From positions 1-64,000 of the forward strand of contig CAMCVS010000009.1 of NCBI GenBank assembly GCA_945881965.1: DNA of 64,000 bases, in the 5' to 3' direction. Source of the stretch: Paracoccus haematequi. GTDB lineage: Bacteria > Pseudomonadota > Alphaproteobacteria > Rhodobacterales > Rhodobacteraceae. The position numbers and the translations under genes were made by a program. The notes below the pieces were generated by a model, which was not told where the DNA came from, ran no database searches, and saw nothing but the letters and a program-made list of their open reading frames with translations. The stretch's first letter is position 1. Every line of letters starts with the position of its first letter. Positions 34,332 through 43,270 of this stretch are shown one piece after another.

Positions 34332-34892
34332 ATGTTCATCCAGACCGAATCCACGCCGAACCCCGCCACGCTGAAATTCATGCCCGGACAGGCGGTCATG
34401 GACATGGGCACCGCCGATTTCCCGGCCCCGGTGGGCGCGGACGTGTCGCCGCTGGCCGCGCGGATATTTGCGGTGCCGGGTGTGGCGGCGGTGTTTCTGG
34501 GCAATGATTTCGTGACGGTGACCAAGGACGCCGCGACACAATGGGATCACATAAAACCCGCCATTCTGGGCGCGGTGATGGAGCATTTCCAGTCGGGCCA
34601 GGCCGTGATGGCGGGCGACGCCGACACGTCCGGTCACGTTGCCCATTCCGGCGAGGATGCCGGGATTGTCACCCAGATCAAGCAGTTGCTGGATACCCGC
34701 GTGCGCCCCGCCGTGGCGCAGGATGGCGGCGACATCACGTTCCACGGCTTTGACCGCGGCGTGGTCTATCTGCACATGAAAGGCGCCTGCGCAGGCTGCC
34801 CGTCCTCGACGCTGACGCTCAAGATGGGGATCGAGAACCTGCTGCGCCACTACATCCCGGAGGTGACAGAGGTGCGGCCCGTTGCCGTCTGA
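34332..34892 (+). CDS. nfuA: Nfu-type Fe-S cluster carrier protein
   Basis: A 186-residue protein with an N-terminal Nfu domain (MFIQTESTPNPATLKFMPGQ) and a C-terminal NifU-like domain (about 112-180) with the cluster-binding CxxC in KGACAGCPSS. It receives and delivers [4Fe-4S] clusters to target enzymes. AGGA seven bases before the ATG at 34332 fixes the start over the upstream in-frame ATG. It leads an operon with tsaB (11-base overlap) and rimI. An Irr-box-like site precedes the promoter, which suggests iron control. Confidence 0.93.
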   Translation: MFIQTESTPNPATLKFMPGQAVMDMGTADFPAPVGADVSPLAARIFAVPGVAAVFLGNDFVTVTKDAATQWDHIKPAILGAVMEHFQSGQAVMAGDADTSGHVAHSGEDAGIVTQIKQLLDTRVRPAVAQDGGDITFHGFDRGVVYLHMKGACAGCPSSTLTLKMGIENLLRHYIPEVTEVRPVAV

Positions 34893-35484
34893 GGTCTTGG
34901 GGTCCGGGCCTCTGGTGCTGGCATTCGACACATCGGCGGCGCATTGCGCCGCCGCTTTGTTGTCGGGCGACCGGGTTCTGGTGGCGCGCGCCGAGACGAT
35001 GACACGCGGACAGGCGGAACGGCTGATGCCGCTGCTGCAAGAGGTGCTGACAGACGCGGGCGTGACGTGGCGCGACCTTGATCTGATCGGCGTCGGTGTC
35101 GGGCCGGGAAATTTCACCGGGGTGCGGATCGCGGTGGCGGCCGCGCGCGGGCTGGCTTTGGGGCTGGAGATTCCGGCGCGCGGCCTCAGCGGCTTTGCCG
35201 CTGTCAGGCAGCATGGCGGATTGGCGGGCACCGCACCTGTCGCGTTGCCTGCGCCGCAGGCGCAGGTCTGGCTGGACGATGGCGCGGCTGCGCCGCGCCT
35301 TGTGACCCCAGCCGAGGCCGAAGGCCTCGGTGCCCTGTCGATGCCAGCGCCGGAGGCGCTGGCGGTCGCTATCGCCCGCGCGGTGGCCTGCGGTGCGGGG
35401 GCGGCGCCTCCGGCGCCGCTTTACCTGCGCGCGGCGGAGGCCGCGCCTGCCGCTGATCCACCCCCGGTGATGCTGGATGCCTGA
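34882..35484 (+). CDS. tsaB: tRNA threonylcarbamoyladenosine biosynthesis protein TsaB
   Basis: TsaB is the inactive Kae1-like partner that activates TsaD in synthesis of t6A at position 37 of ANN-decoding tRNAs. The 200 residues show LVLAFDTSAAHCAAALL, RGQAERLMPLLQEVL and IGVGVGPGNFTGVRIAVAAARGLALG, all typical. The start is not certain: a TTG at 34882 has GAGG about nine bases upstream and gives an 11-base overlap with nfuA; TTG 34897 is another choice. The C-terminal half is Ala/Pro-rich. It overlaps rimI by eight bases. Confidence 0.88.
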   Translation: MPSEVLGSGPLVLAFDTSAAHCAAALLSGDRVLVARAETMTRGQAERLMPLLQEVLTDAGVTWRDLDLIGVGVGPGNFTGVRIAVAAARGLALGLEIPARGLSGFAAVRQHGGLAGTAPVALPAPQAQVWLDDGAAAPRLVTPAEAEGLGALSMPAPEALAVAIARAVACGAGAAPPAPLYLRAAEAAPAADPPPVMLDA

Positions 35485-35899
35485 TCCGGACGCGCTGGCC
35501 GCCACACATAAGCTGGCTTTTGCGGGCGGGTCGCTCCGCGCTTGGTCAGCCGCGGAAATCGACGCGCTGCTTGTCTCGCCGCATGTGTTCCTGATCGGGG
35601 ATGCCCGCGCCTTTGCCATGGGCCGCGCCGTGGCCGACGAGGCCGAGCTTTTGACCCTGGCCACGCACCCGGATCATCGCCGCCAAGGGCTTGGCACCCT
35701 TGCCATCCAGGCCTTTCACCAAGTGGCCGCCGCCCGCGCCGCAACCCGCGCCTTTCTGGAGGTGGCCGAGGACAACGCCGCCGCCCGCGCGCTGTATGCG
35801 GCGCAGGGCTATGCCCAGATCGCGCGTCGCGCCGCCTATTTCCGCGCACCCGACGGGGCAGCGGTGGCCGCATTGATCCTGCAACGGGCCTTGCCCTAG
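35477..35899 (+). CDS. rimI: ribosomal-protein-alanine N-acetyltransferase (GNAT)
   Basis: A 140-residue GNAT enzyme. The acetyl-CoA motif A is in ELLTLATHPDHRRQGLGTLA, and EVAEDNAAARALYAAQGYAQI is the RimI-type C-terminal segment. RimI acetylates the N-terminal alanine of ribosomal protein S18. Adjacency to tsaB (overlap of eight bases) is a very common arrangement and supports the assignment. Confidence 0.88.
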   Translation: MPDPDALAATHKLAFAGGSLRAWSAAEIDALLVSPHVFLIGDARAFAMGRAVADEAELLTLATHPDHRRQGLGTLAIQAFHQVAAARAATRAFLEVAEDNAAARALYAAQGYAQIARRAAYFRAPDGAAVAALILQRALP

Positions 35900-35929
35900 C
35901 GGCAACCGCCATCTGGCCCAAGAATCCAG

Positions 35930-35959
35930 TTGACCCCCCCGGTCCAGCTTGGCCTAATC
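35930..35959 (+). promoter_or_regulatory. putative promoter of the nucleoside transporter operon
   Basis: TTGACC (35930-35935) is followed after 18 bases by CTAATC (35954-35959); it lies about 60 bases before the BMP-protein start. Confidence 0.4.
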
Positions 35960-36020
35960 GCGCAATAACGCGCATCACGGCCATCGCGCCACAGATGCCG
36001 ACAACCGGGAGAACGAACCA

Positions 36021-37016
36021 ATGACCCTGACCCATAAATTCCTGTCCGCCACTGCCGCACTGGCCCTGACAGCGGGGGCCGCGCTGGCCGACCCGGCGCT
36101 GATCTTTGACCTAGGCGGCAAGTTCGACAAATCCTTCAACGAATCCGCCTTTGGTGGCGCGCAGAAATGGGCGGCGGAAACCGGCGGCAAATTCGGCGAG
36201 TTCGAGATCACCTCGGACGCGCAGCGCGAGCAGGCGATCCGTCAATTTGCCGAAGGCGGGTCGAACCCCATCGTCATGGCGGGCTTTTCCTGGGCCACGC
36301 CGCTGGAAACCGTCGCCAAGGATCACCCCAACACCAAATTCGTGATCATCGACATGGTGGTGGATGCGCCCAATGTCCGCTCGGTGGTGTTCAATGAACA
36401 CGAAGGATCGTATCTGGTCGGCATGATGGCCGCGATGGCGTCGGAATCGGGCACGGTCGGCTTTATCGGCGGGATGGACATTCCGCTGATCCGCAAATTC
36501 GCCTGCGGCTATGCGCAGGGCGTCACGGCGGTCAAGGCCGATGCCAAGGTGATCGCCAACATGACCGGCACCACCCCCGCGGCCTGGAATGACCCGGTCA
36601 AGGGGTCGGAACTGACGCTGGCGCAGATTTCGCAGGGCGCGGATGTGGTCTATGCCGCCGCAGGTGGCACCGGCGTCGGCGTGCTGCAAACGGCGGCCGA
36701 TCAGGACATCCTGTCGATCGGCGTGGACGCCAACCAGAACTACCTGCACCCCGGCGAAGTGCTGACCTCGATGCTCAAGCGCGTCGATGTCGCCGTCTAT
36801 GACGCGTTCAAGGCGGGCGACAAGGTCGAGGTCGGCGTGAATGTCATGGGCATCGCCAATAGCGGTGTGGGCTATGCGCTGGACGAACATAACGCCGCGC
36901 TGGTGTCTGCCGACATGAAGGCCGCCGTTGACGCCGCCGCCGCCAAGATCGCATCGGGCGAGTTGAAGGTGCATGACTACATGTCCGACGAAAAGTGCCC
37001 CGCGCTGACGTTCTGA
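36021..37016 (+). CDS. BMP family nucleoside-binding periplasmic protein
   Basis: A 331-residue binding protein of the basic membrane protein/PnrA family, which captures purine nucleosides in known cases. The signal peptide (about 1-24, ending GAALADP) is followed by IFDLGGKFDKSFNESAFGGA, GFSWATPLETVA, GSYLVGMMAAM and FIGGMDIPLIRKFACGYAQG, all conserved. No lipobox cysteine is evident, so it is probably soluble in the periplasm. GGGAGA eight bases upstream fixes the start. It is followed by a terminator-like hairpin and then ATPase, two permeases and purine nucleoside phosphorylase. Confidence 0.93.
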   Translation: MTLTHKFLSATAALALTAGAALADPALIFDLGGKFDKSFNESAFGGAQKWAAETGGKFGEFEITSDAQREQAIRQFAEGGSNPIVMAGFSWATPLETVAKDHPNTKFVIIDMVVDAPNVRSVVFNEHEGSYLVGMMAAMASESGTVGFIGGMDIPLIRKFACGYAQGVTAVKADAKVIANMTGTTPAAWNDPVKGSELTLAQISQGADVVYAAAGGTGVGVLQTAADQDILSIGVDANQNYLHPGEVLTSMLKRVDVAVYDAFKAGDKVEVGVNVMGIANSGVGYALDEHNAALVSADMKAAVDAAAAKIASGELKVHDYMSDEKCPALTF

Positions 37017-37035
37017 TCTGTTGACACCCTGACGG

Positions 37036-37066
37036 GGCCGCGCTGATCCGTTCAGTGCGGCCTTTT
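37036..37066 (+). terminator. intercistronic terminator-like hairpin
   Basis: GGCCGCGCTGA and TCAGTGCGGCC pair (one G-U) around TCCGT, followed by TTTT. It sits between the binding-protein gene and the ATPase gene and probably lets only part of transcription continue. Confidence 0.75.
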
Positions 37067-37085
37067 CGCACCGGATATGGCGCGC

Positions 37086-38627
37086 ATGACCGATCCCGTC
37101 CTCGAACTCATCGGTATCTCGAAATCCTTTGGCCCGGTGCAGGCCAACAAGGATATTTCGCTGCGCGTCATGCCCGGCACCATCCACGGCATCATCGGCG
37201 AAAACGGCGCGGGGAAATCGACGCTGATGTCGATCCTGTATGGCTTTTACCGTGCCGACAGCGGCACGATCCGGGTGCGCGGCCAAGAGGTGCAGATTGC
37301 CGACAGTCAGGCCGCGATTGCCGCCGGCATCGGCATGGTGTTCCAGCATTTCAAGCTGGTCGAGAATTTCACCGTCTTGGAAAACATCGTGCTGGGGGCC
37401 GAGGATTCTGCGTGGCTGCGCCCGTCGCTGGCCCGCGCCCGCAAGGAATTGCGCAGCTTATCCGATGATTACGGCCTGTCCGTCGATCCCGATGCGGTGA
37501 TCGAAGAGATCGGCGTGGGCATGCAGCAGCGCGTCGAAATCCTCAAGGCGCTCTATCGCCGCGCCGATATCCTAATCCTGGACGAGCCTACCGGCGTGTT
37601 GACCCCCGCCGAGGCGGATCAGTTGTTCCGCATCCTTGGTCGCTTGCGCGCCGAGGGCAAGACGGTGATCCTGATCACGCACAAGCTGCGCGAAATCATG
37701 GAGATCACCGATTCCGTGTCCGTCATGCGGCGCGGCGAGATGGTGGCATCCGTGACCACCCGCGACACTTCGCCCGAGCAGCTTGCGGAACTGATGGTGG
37801 GGCGCAAGGTGCTGTTGCAGGTGGGCAAATCCCCTGCCCGACCCGGAGCTGCGGTGTTGCAAGTGGACGACCTGCGCGTGACCGATGCCAAGGGCGTGCA
37901 GCGCGTCAAGGGCGTCAGCCTGACCGTGCATGCGGGCGAAATACTGGGCATTGCGGGTGTGGCGGGCAACGGGCAATCCGAACTCTTGGAGGTGTTGGGC
38001 GGCATGCGCCCCGCCACCGGACGGGTGCGGATGGACGGGCAGGACATCGACCTGACCGGGCACCATTCCGACGGCCGCACAAGGCGCGCGCGCGGCATCG
38101 GCCATGTGCCAGAGGATCGCCAGCGCGAGGGCCTGATCATGGAGTTTTTCGCCTGGGAAAACGTCGCCTTCGGCTATCACGATGCGCCTGCGTATAATCA
38201 CGGCCCGTTGATGGATCAGAACGCGCTGCGCAACGACACCGCCGCCAAGATGGCGCGGTTCGATGTGCGCCCGAACAACTGCTGGCTGACCGCGCGGAAT
38301 TTTTCCGGCGGGAACCAGCAAAAGATCGTCGTGGCGCGTGAAATCGAGCGGAACCCCCGCCTGTTGCTGGTGGGTCAACCCACGCGCGGCGTGGATATCG
38401 GTGCGATCGAATTCATCCACAAGCAGTTGATCGCCTTGCGCGATGCGGGGGCGGCGATCCTGCTGGTGTCGGTGGAACTGGATGAAATCATGGCGCTGTC
38501 CGACCGCATCGCGGTGATGTTCGACGGCCAGATCATGGGTGAACGGCAGCCCGACGCGACGACCGTGCAAGAGCTGGGCCTGTTGATGGCCGGTATGACA
38601 GGCACTGTTCCGGGGGCGGCCGCCTGA
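37086..38627 (+). CDS. ABC transporter ATPase with two ATP-binding domains (sugar/nucleoside type)
   Basis: A 513-residue double ATPase of the RbsA/NupA class. The first domain has Walker A GENGAGKST and Walker B ILILDEPTGVL; the second has the degenerate GVAGNGQSE loop typical for this class, then the signature NFSGGNQQKIVVAREI and LLLVGQPTRGVD. Both halves drive the two permeases encoded next. The start may be ATG 37086 or 37077; neither has a strong ribosome site. Its stop overlaps the next start by one base (TGATG). Confidence 0.93.
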   Translation: MTDPVLELIGISKSFGPVQANKDISLRVMPGTIHGIIGENGAGKSTLMSILYGFYRADSGTIRVRGQEVQIADSQAAIAAGIGMVFQHFKLVENFTVLENIVLGAEDSAWLRPSLARARKELRSLSDDYGLSVDPDAVIEEIGVGMQQRVEILKALYRRADILILDEPTGVLTPAEADQLFRILGRLRAEGKTVILITHKLREIMEITDSVSVMRRGEMVASVTTRDTSPEQLAELMVGRKVLLQVGKSPARPGAAVLQVDDLRVTDAKGVQRVKGVSLTVHAGEILGIAGVAGNGQSELLEVLGGMRPATGRVRMDGQDIDLTGHHSDGRTRRARGIGHVPEDRQREGLIMEFFAWENVAFGYHDAPAYNHGPLMDQNALRNDTAAKMARFDVRPNNCWLTARNFSGGNQQKIVVAREIERNPRLLLVGQPTRGVDIGAIEFIHKQLIALRDAGAAILLVSVELDEIMALSDRIAVMFDGQIMGERQPDATTVQELGLLMAGMTGTVPGAAA

Positions 38628-39721
38628 TGGACAAGATGCCGAAATGGGCCGATGTCGTGCTGCTGCCCTTGATCTCGCTGCTGCTCGCCGGGGCGATTTC
38701 GGCGCTGGTGCTGCTGGCCACCGGCGTGAACCCGGTCGCGGCGCTGGGGGTGATGATCGACGGCGCGCTGGGGTCGACGCGCGGCTGGGGCTATACGCTG
38801 TATTACGCCACCAATTTCATCTTTACCGGGCTGGCGGTGTCGGTGGCGTTTCATGCCCGCCTGTTCAACATCGGCGGCGAAGGGCAGGCGCTGCTGGGCG
38901 CGGTCGGTGTCACGCTGGCCTGCCTGATGATCCCCTGGCCGCATTGGACCATCGCGCTGTTGGCGGCCGTCGTGGCATCCGCGCTGTTCGGCGCGGCCTG
39001 GGCGCTGATCCCCGCGTGGCTGCAGGCGAAACGCGGCAGCCATATCGTGATCACCACCATCATGTTCAACTTCATCGCGGGCGCGCTGCTGAATTACCTG
39101 CTGGTCGAGGTGATGAAACCCGCAGGCATCATGGAACCCGCGTCTGCCAATTTCCCGCCCGCCGTGCATCTGCCCAACTTTGCCGACATGTTGGCCCCCT
39201 TTGGCATCCCGTTCTCGCCTGAGGCCCCTGCCAACGTCGCCTTCCTGCTGGCGCTGCTGGCGGCGTTTCTGGTCTGGGTGCTGATCTGGCGCACGCGGCT
39301 GGGCTATGAAATCCGCGCCTTCGGGTTCTCTGAGACCGGCGCGCGTTATGCCGGTATCTCGGGCACCCGCATCATCCTGATATCCATGCTGATTTCGGGC
39401 GCGCTGGCGGGCATGATGAGCGTGAACAACGTGATGGGCGAGGCGGAACGGCTGGTGCTGAATTCCGCCGAGGGCGCGGGGTTCATCGGCATCGCGGTGG
39501 CGTTGATGGGGCGCAATCACCCGGTGGGTGTGGTGCTGGCGGCGGTGCTGTTCGGGTTCTTGTATCAGGGCGGCGCGCAATTGTCGTTCCAGTTGCAGAT
39601 CCCGACCGAGATGGTGACGATCATTCAGGCGCTGGTGATCCTGTTCACCGGCGCGCTGGACCAGATGATCCGCGCGCCCTTGGAACGCGCGTTTCTGTCG
39701 CTGCGAAAGGCGCGGGCCTGA
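38627..39721 (+). CDS. ABC permease of nucleoside transporter, first
   Basis: A 364-residue inner-membrane protein with about nine hydrophobic helices. FTGLAVSVAFHARLFNIGGEGQ and SHIVITTIMFNFIAG are hallmarks of BMP-linked (NupB/YufP-like) permeases, and the coupling region is RAFGFSETGARYAGI. It overlaps the ATPase stop and the second permease start by one base each, so all are translated in concert. It forms the channel with the next protein. Confidence 0.92.
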   Translation: MDKMPKWADVVLLPLISLLLAGAISALVLLATGVNPVAALGVMIDGALGSTRGWGYTLYYATNFIFTGLAVSVAFHARLFNIGGEGQALLGAVGVTLACLMIPWPHWTIALLAAVVASALFGAAWALIPAWLQAKRGSHIVITTIMFNFIAGALLNYLLVEVMKPAGIMEPASANFPPAVHLPNFADMLAPFGIPFSPEAPANVAFLLALLAAFLVWVLIWRTRLGYEIRAFGFSETGARYAGISGTRIILISMLISGALAGMMSVNNVMGEAERLVLNSAEGAGFIGIAVALMGRNHPVGVVLAAVLFGFLYQGGAQLSFQLQIPTEMVTIIQALVILFTGALDQMIRAPLERAFLSLRKARA

Positions 39722-40701
39722 TGGATTTCTTTACCTTCGTGCAAATCCTTGACGCCACGCTGCGCTTTGCCACGCCATTATTGCTGGCCTGTCTGGCGGG
39801 GCTGTTTTCCGAACGCGCGGGGATTTTCGATATCGGGCTGGAAGGCAAGATGCTGGTCGCGGCCTTTCTGGCCGCCGCAGTGGCCGCCACATCGGGGTCG
39901 GTCTGGGTCGGGCTGATGGCGGGCATCGCAGGCTCGCTGGTGCTGGCCGTGGTGCATGGGCTGGCCGCGATCACCTTTCGCGGCAACCAGTTGATTTCCG
40001 GCGTGGCGGTGAATTTTTTCGCCTCGGGCATCACGGTGGTGGTGGCGCAAAGCTGGTTCGCGCAAGGTGGCGGCACCCCGCAATTGTCGGGCGACGCACG
40101 GTTCGCCGCGATCATCTGGCCCGGCGCGCTGACGAAAATCCGCGAATTGCGCGCGGCGGACCCGCTGACGCAGACCTATTCCGAACTGATTTCCGGCCAT
40201 GCCATCATCGTCTATATCGCGCTGGCCTTGGTGCCGTTGTCGTGGTGGGTGCTGTATCGCACGCGGTTTGGCCTGCGCCTGCGCGCGGTCGGTGAAAACC
40301 CGGCGGCGGTGGATACGGCAGGCATTTCGGTCGTGCGCCTGCGCTTTGCCGCCGTGCTGATCGCGGGCGTTTTGTGCGGGCTGGCGGGGGCTTATCTGTC
40401 CACCGCCTTGCAGGCCGGGTTCAGCAAGGAAATGACGGCGGGGCGCGGCTATATCGCGCTCGCCGCGCTGATATTCGCCAAATGGCGGCCCTGGCATGCG
40501 CTGTGGGCCTGCCTGCTGTTCGGATTTTTGCAGGCGCTGGCCCTGCGCCCCGATGTGCTGGAAGGCGTGATCGGCCTGAAGGTGCAGGGGCAACTCTTGG
40601 ACGCCCTGCCCTATATCCTGACTGTCATCATCCTTGCGGGCTTCGTCGGAAAGGCGATCCCGCCGCGCGCCGGAGGCGAACCCTATGTCAAAGAGCGATG
40701 A
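39721..40701 (+). CDS. ABC permease of nucleoside transporter, second
   Basis: A 326-residue permease of the NupC/YufQ-like type: TPLLLACLAGLFSERAGIFDIGLEGKML at the start and RFGLRLRAVGENPAAVDTAGI in the coupling loop, ending in KWRPWHALWACLLFGFLQAL. About eight hydrophobic helices are visible. The last 17 bases overlap the purine nucleoside phosphorylase start. Confidence 0.92.
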   Translation: MDFFTFVQILDATLRFATPLLLACLAGLFSERAGIFDIGLEGKMLVAAFLAAAVAATSGSVWVGLMAGIAGSLVLAVVHGLAAITFRGNQLISGVAVNFFASGITVVVAQSWFAQGGGTPQLSGDARFAAIIWPGALTKIRELRAADPLTQTYSELISGHAIIVYIALALVPLSWWVLYRTRFGLRLRAVGENPAAVDTAGISVVRLRFAAVLIAGVLCGLAGAYLSTALQAGFSKEMTAGRGYIALAALIFAKWRPWHALWACLLFGFLQALALRPDVLEGVIGLKVQGQLLDALPYILTVIILAGFVGKAIPPRAGGEPYVKER

Positions 40702-41488
40702 AACCGCAGCGCTGATCCGCACCCGCGCGGGCGATGCACCCGTGCGGCTGGGGCTTGTGCTGGGGTCCGGCCTTGGCCATCTGGCGGACGCGGTCGATGG
40801 CGTGGCGATCCCTTATGGCGATCTGCCGGGGTTTCCCCATGCGGGCGTGTCGGGGCATAACCCGAACCTTGTCGTGGGCAATCTGGAAGGGGTGCGCGTC
40901 GCGGTATTTGGCGGGCGGGCGCATTACTATGAACGCGGCAATGCCGCCGCGATGCGCCTGCCGCTGGAGGTGCTGCGCGGCTTGGGGGCCGAAGGCGTGA
41001 TCCTGACCAATGCGGCCGGGTCGCTGCGCCCCGACATGCCGACCGGGTCGATCATGTGCCTGTCGGATCACATCAACTTTTCTGGGCTGAACCCGCTGAT
41101 CGGCGAGGCGACGGACGCGCGGTTTGTCCCCATGACCGACGCGCATGACGCCGCCTATCGCGCCGCATTGGTCGCGGCTGCCGCGCAGGCGGGCGTGACG
41201 ATGGCGCAAGGCGTCTATGCTTGGTACTCCGGCCCGTCGTTCGAGACTCCTGCCGAAATCCGCGCGCTGAAGATTCTGGGGGCGGACGCCGTGGGCATGT
41301 CCACCGTGCCCGAGGTGATCCTGGCGCGGTTTCTGGGCCTGCGGGTGGCGGCGATATCGACCATCACCAACATGGCTGCGGGCATGAGTGCGGAAAAGAT
41401 CAGCCACGAACACACCAAGGCGATGGCCCCGATTGGTGCGGCGAAACTGGAACGGGTGTTGCGTCAGTTCCTGCGCGATCTGGCCTGA
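40685..41488 (+). CDS. purine nucleoside phosphorylase
   Basis: The enzyme splits purine nucleosides with phosphate to the free base and (deoxy)ribose-1-phosphate. The 267-residue product has the trimeric-class motifs GLVLGSGLGHLAD, GVSGHNPNLVVG, FGGRAHYYE, LTNAAGSLRPDM, YAWYSGPSFETPAEIR and GADAVGMSTVPEVI. GGAGGCGAA before the ATG at 40685 fixes the start. It is coupled to the nucleoside transporter, so imported nucleosides are cleaved on entry. Confidence 0.94.
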   Translation: MSKSDETAALIRTRAGDAPVRLGLVLGSGLGHLADAVDGVAIPYGDLPGFPHAGVSGHNPNLVVGNLEGVRVAVFGGRAHYYERGNAAAMRLPLEVLRGLGAEGVILTNAAGSLRPDMPTGSIMCLSDHINFSGLNPLIGEATDARFVPMTDAHDAAYRAALVAAAAQAGVTMAQGVYAWYSGPSFETPAEIRALKILGADAVGMSTVPEVILARFLGLRVAAISTITNMAAGMSAEKISHEHTKAMAPIGAAKLERVLRQFLRDLA

Positions 41489-41597
41489 CTCGCTGACGTG
41501 ATCCGTGCCGCGCTGCGGCAAATCCCGCAGATAGGCGTTTGACAGGCTGGCCCGAAATGCGTCTTCTGACCGCAGGATCGCGATAGGCCAGTCCGCC

Positions 41598-42512
41598 ATG
41601 CAAATCTACCTGCCCATTGCCGAAATGTCGGTCAATGCCTTCCTGCTTTTGGGGCTGGGTGGATTTGTGGGCGTGTTGTCGGGGCTGTTCGGCGTCGGCG
41701 GCGGGTTCCTGCTGACCCCGCTGTTGTTTTTCATCGGCATCCCGCCCGCGATTGCCGTGGGCACACAATCGACGCAGATCGTGGCGTCATCGGTGTCGGG
41801 CCTGATGGCGCATCTGCGCCGCCGCACCGTGGATTTGAAAATGGGCACCGTGCTGTTTCTGGCTGGCCTTGCTGGCGCGGTCCCCGGTGTGGCGCTGTTT
41901 TCATGGCTGCAACGCGTGGGCCAGGTCGATCTGGTGGTGCAGCTTTGCTATGTGGTGTTCCTCGCCGCCGTGGGGGGGCTGATGTTCGTCGAAAGCCTGA
42001 CCGCGATCCGGCGCGCGCGGCGGTCCGGCCCGGTGGCGCGCAGCGGGCAACGCCGCGATTGGGTCCACAAGCTGCCATTCAAGATGCGGTTTCGGGTGTC
42101 CGGCCTGTATATCTCGGTCATTCCGCCGGTGATCGTGGGCTTTGTTGTCGGTGTGCTGTCGGCGATCATGGGGGTTGGCGGCGGGTTCATCATGGTGCCC
42201 GCGATGATCTATATCCTGCATATGCCGACCAAGGTGGTGGTGGGCACCTCGCTGTTCCAGATTCTGATCGTGGCGGCGTTTACCGCGATCCTGCATGCGA
42301 CGACGAATTACACGGTGGATATCGTGCTGGCGGTGCTCTTGTTGGTCGGCGGCGTGATCGGCGCACAGATCGGCGCAGGGCTGGGTGCGCGGCTGAACGC
42401 CGAACAGTTGCGCATCCTGATGGCGGTGCTGGTGCTGGCCGTCTGCGCGAAACTGGCGCTGGACCTGGTGCTGCGACCGGCGGATGTCTATTCCATCGGG
42501 GTGGCGGGATGA
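41598..42512 (+). CDS. TauE/SafE family membrane permease
   Basis: A 304-residue protein with about eight hydrophobic helices built as two repeats. Each repeat starts with the family motif: GVLSGLFGVGGGFLLTP near residue 28 and GVLSAIMGVGGGFIMVP near residue 188. The family exports sulfite, sulfoacetate or other small anions, or acts as a general permease; the substrate here is open. Its stop overlaps the TIGR02186 gene start by four bases, a common pairing in alphaproteobacteria. Confidence 0.9.
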   Translation: MQIYLPIAEMSVNAFLLLGLGGFVGVLSGLFGVGGGFLLTPLLFFIGIPPAIAVGTQSTQIVASSVSGLMAHLRRRTVDLKMGTVLFLAGLAGAVPGVALFSWLQRVGQVDLVVQLCYVVFLAAVGGLMFVESLTAIRRARRSGPVARSGQRRDWVHKLPFKMRFRVSGLYISVIPPVIVGFVVGVLSAIMGVGGGFIMVPAMIYILHMPTKVVVGTSLFQILIVAAFTAILHATTNYTVDIVLAVLLLVGGVIGAQIGAGLGARLNAEQLRILMAVLVLAVCAKLALDLVLRPADVYSIGVAG

Positions 42513-43270
42513 GGCGGGCGATCTGGCTGGCGATCTGGCTGTGGGCCGCGCCGGGGCTGGCACAGGAGACCGTGGTGCTGGGCCTCAGCCAGGACCGCGT
42601 GGCGATCACCACGCAATTCGACGGATCAGAGTTGCTGATCTTCGGCGCGATTCGACGCGAAACCGCGATCCCTGACGGGCCGCTGGATGTGATCGTGACG
42701 CTGGCGGGGCCGTCGCAACCCGTCACGGTGCGCCGCAAGGAACGCCGCTTTGGCATTTGGGTCAACACGGTCGCGGTGCCGCTGGCGGCGGCACCCTCGT
42801 TCTATGCGGTGGCCAGTTCCGCACCCCTGACCGATATCCTGACCGAGACCGAGGATCTGCGCCACGCCATCACCACGCGCCGCGCCATCCGCGATGTCGG
42901 CGCGGCCAGCGTGGCCCCCGATGTGGCGAATTTCTCGGAAGCGCTGATCCGCCTGCGCGAGGCGCAGGGCACCTATCTGCGGCTGGATGGCGCGGTGCGG
43001 GTCGATCAGGCAACGCTGTTCCGGCTGCGGCTGGACCTGCCCTCGGCGCTGGTCGAGGGCGCCTATGCCACGCGGATCTTTCTGGTGCGCGATCAGGTGG
43101 TCATCGCGCGCGAAGATGCCGTGATCGACGTCCGCAAAGAGGGGCTGGAGCGCGCCTTGCACGCCATGTCCCGCGAACAGCCGCTGCTCTATGGGGTCTT
43201 GTCGCTGGCGATTGCGGTGGTGGCGGGCTGGGGGGCGGCGGCGGTGTTCCGGGCGATCCGGGCGGGCTGA
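42509..43270 (+). CDS. TIGR02186 family exported protein
   Basis: A 253-residue protein with a signal peptide (MRRAIWLAIWLWAAPGLA), a periplasmic beta-rich domain beginning ETVVLGLSQDRVAITTQFDG, and one hydrophobic helix near the C terminus (about 226-248) that anchors it in the inner membrane. The family is named only by its genome linkage to TauE-like permeases, and it probably helps that transporter. It is coupled by an ATGA overlap. Confidence 0.85.
   Translation: MRRAIWLAIWLWAAPGLAQETVVLGLSQDRVAITTQFDGSELLIFGAIRRETAIPDGPLDVIVTLAGPSQPVTVRRKERRFGIWVNTVAVPLAAAPSFYAVASSAPLTDILTETEDLRHAITTRRAIRDVGAASVAPDVANFSEALIRLREAQGTYLRLDGAVRVDQATLFRLRLDLPSALVEGAYATRIFLVRDQVVIAREDAVIDVRKEGLERALHAMSREQPLLYGVLSLAIAVVAGWGAAAVFRAIRAG

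Noticed and set aside
41539-41567. TTGACA before the TauE gene as a promoter
   Set aside because: The hexamer at the right distance (TCTTCT) is a poor -10, so I do not list it.
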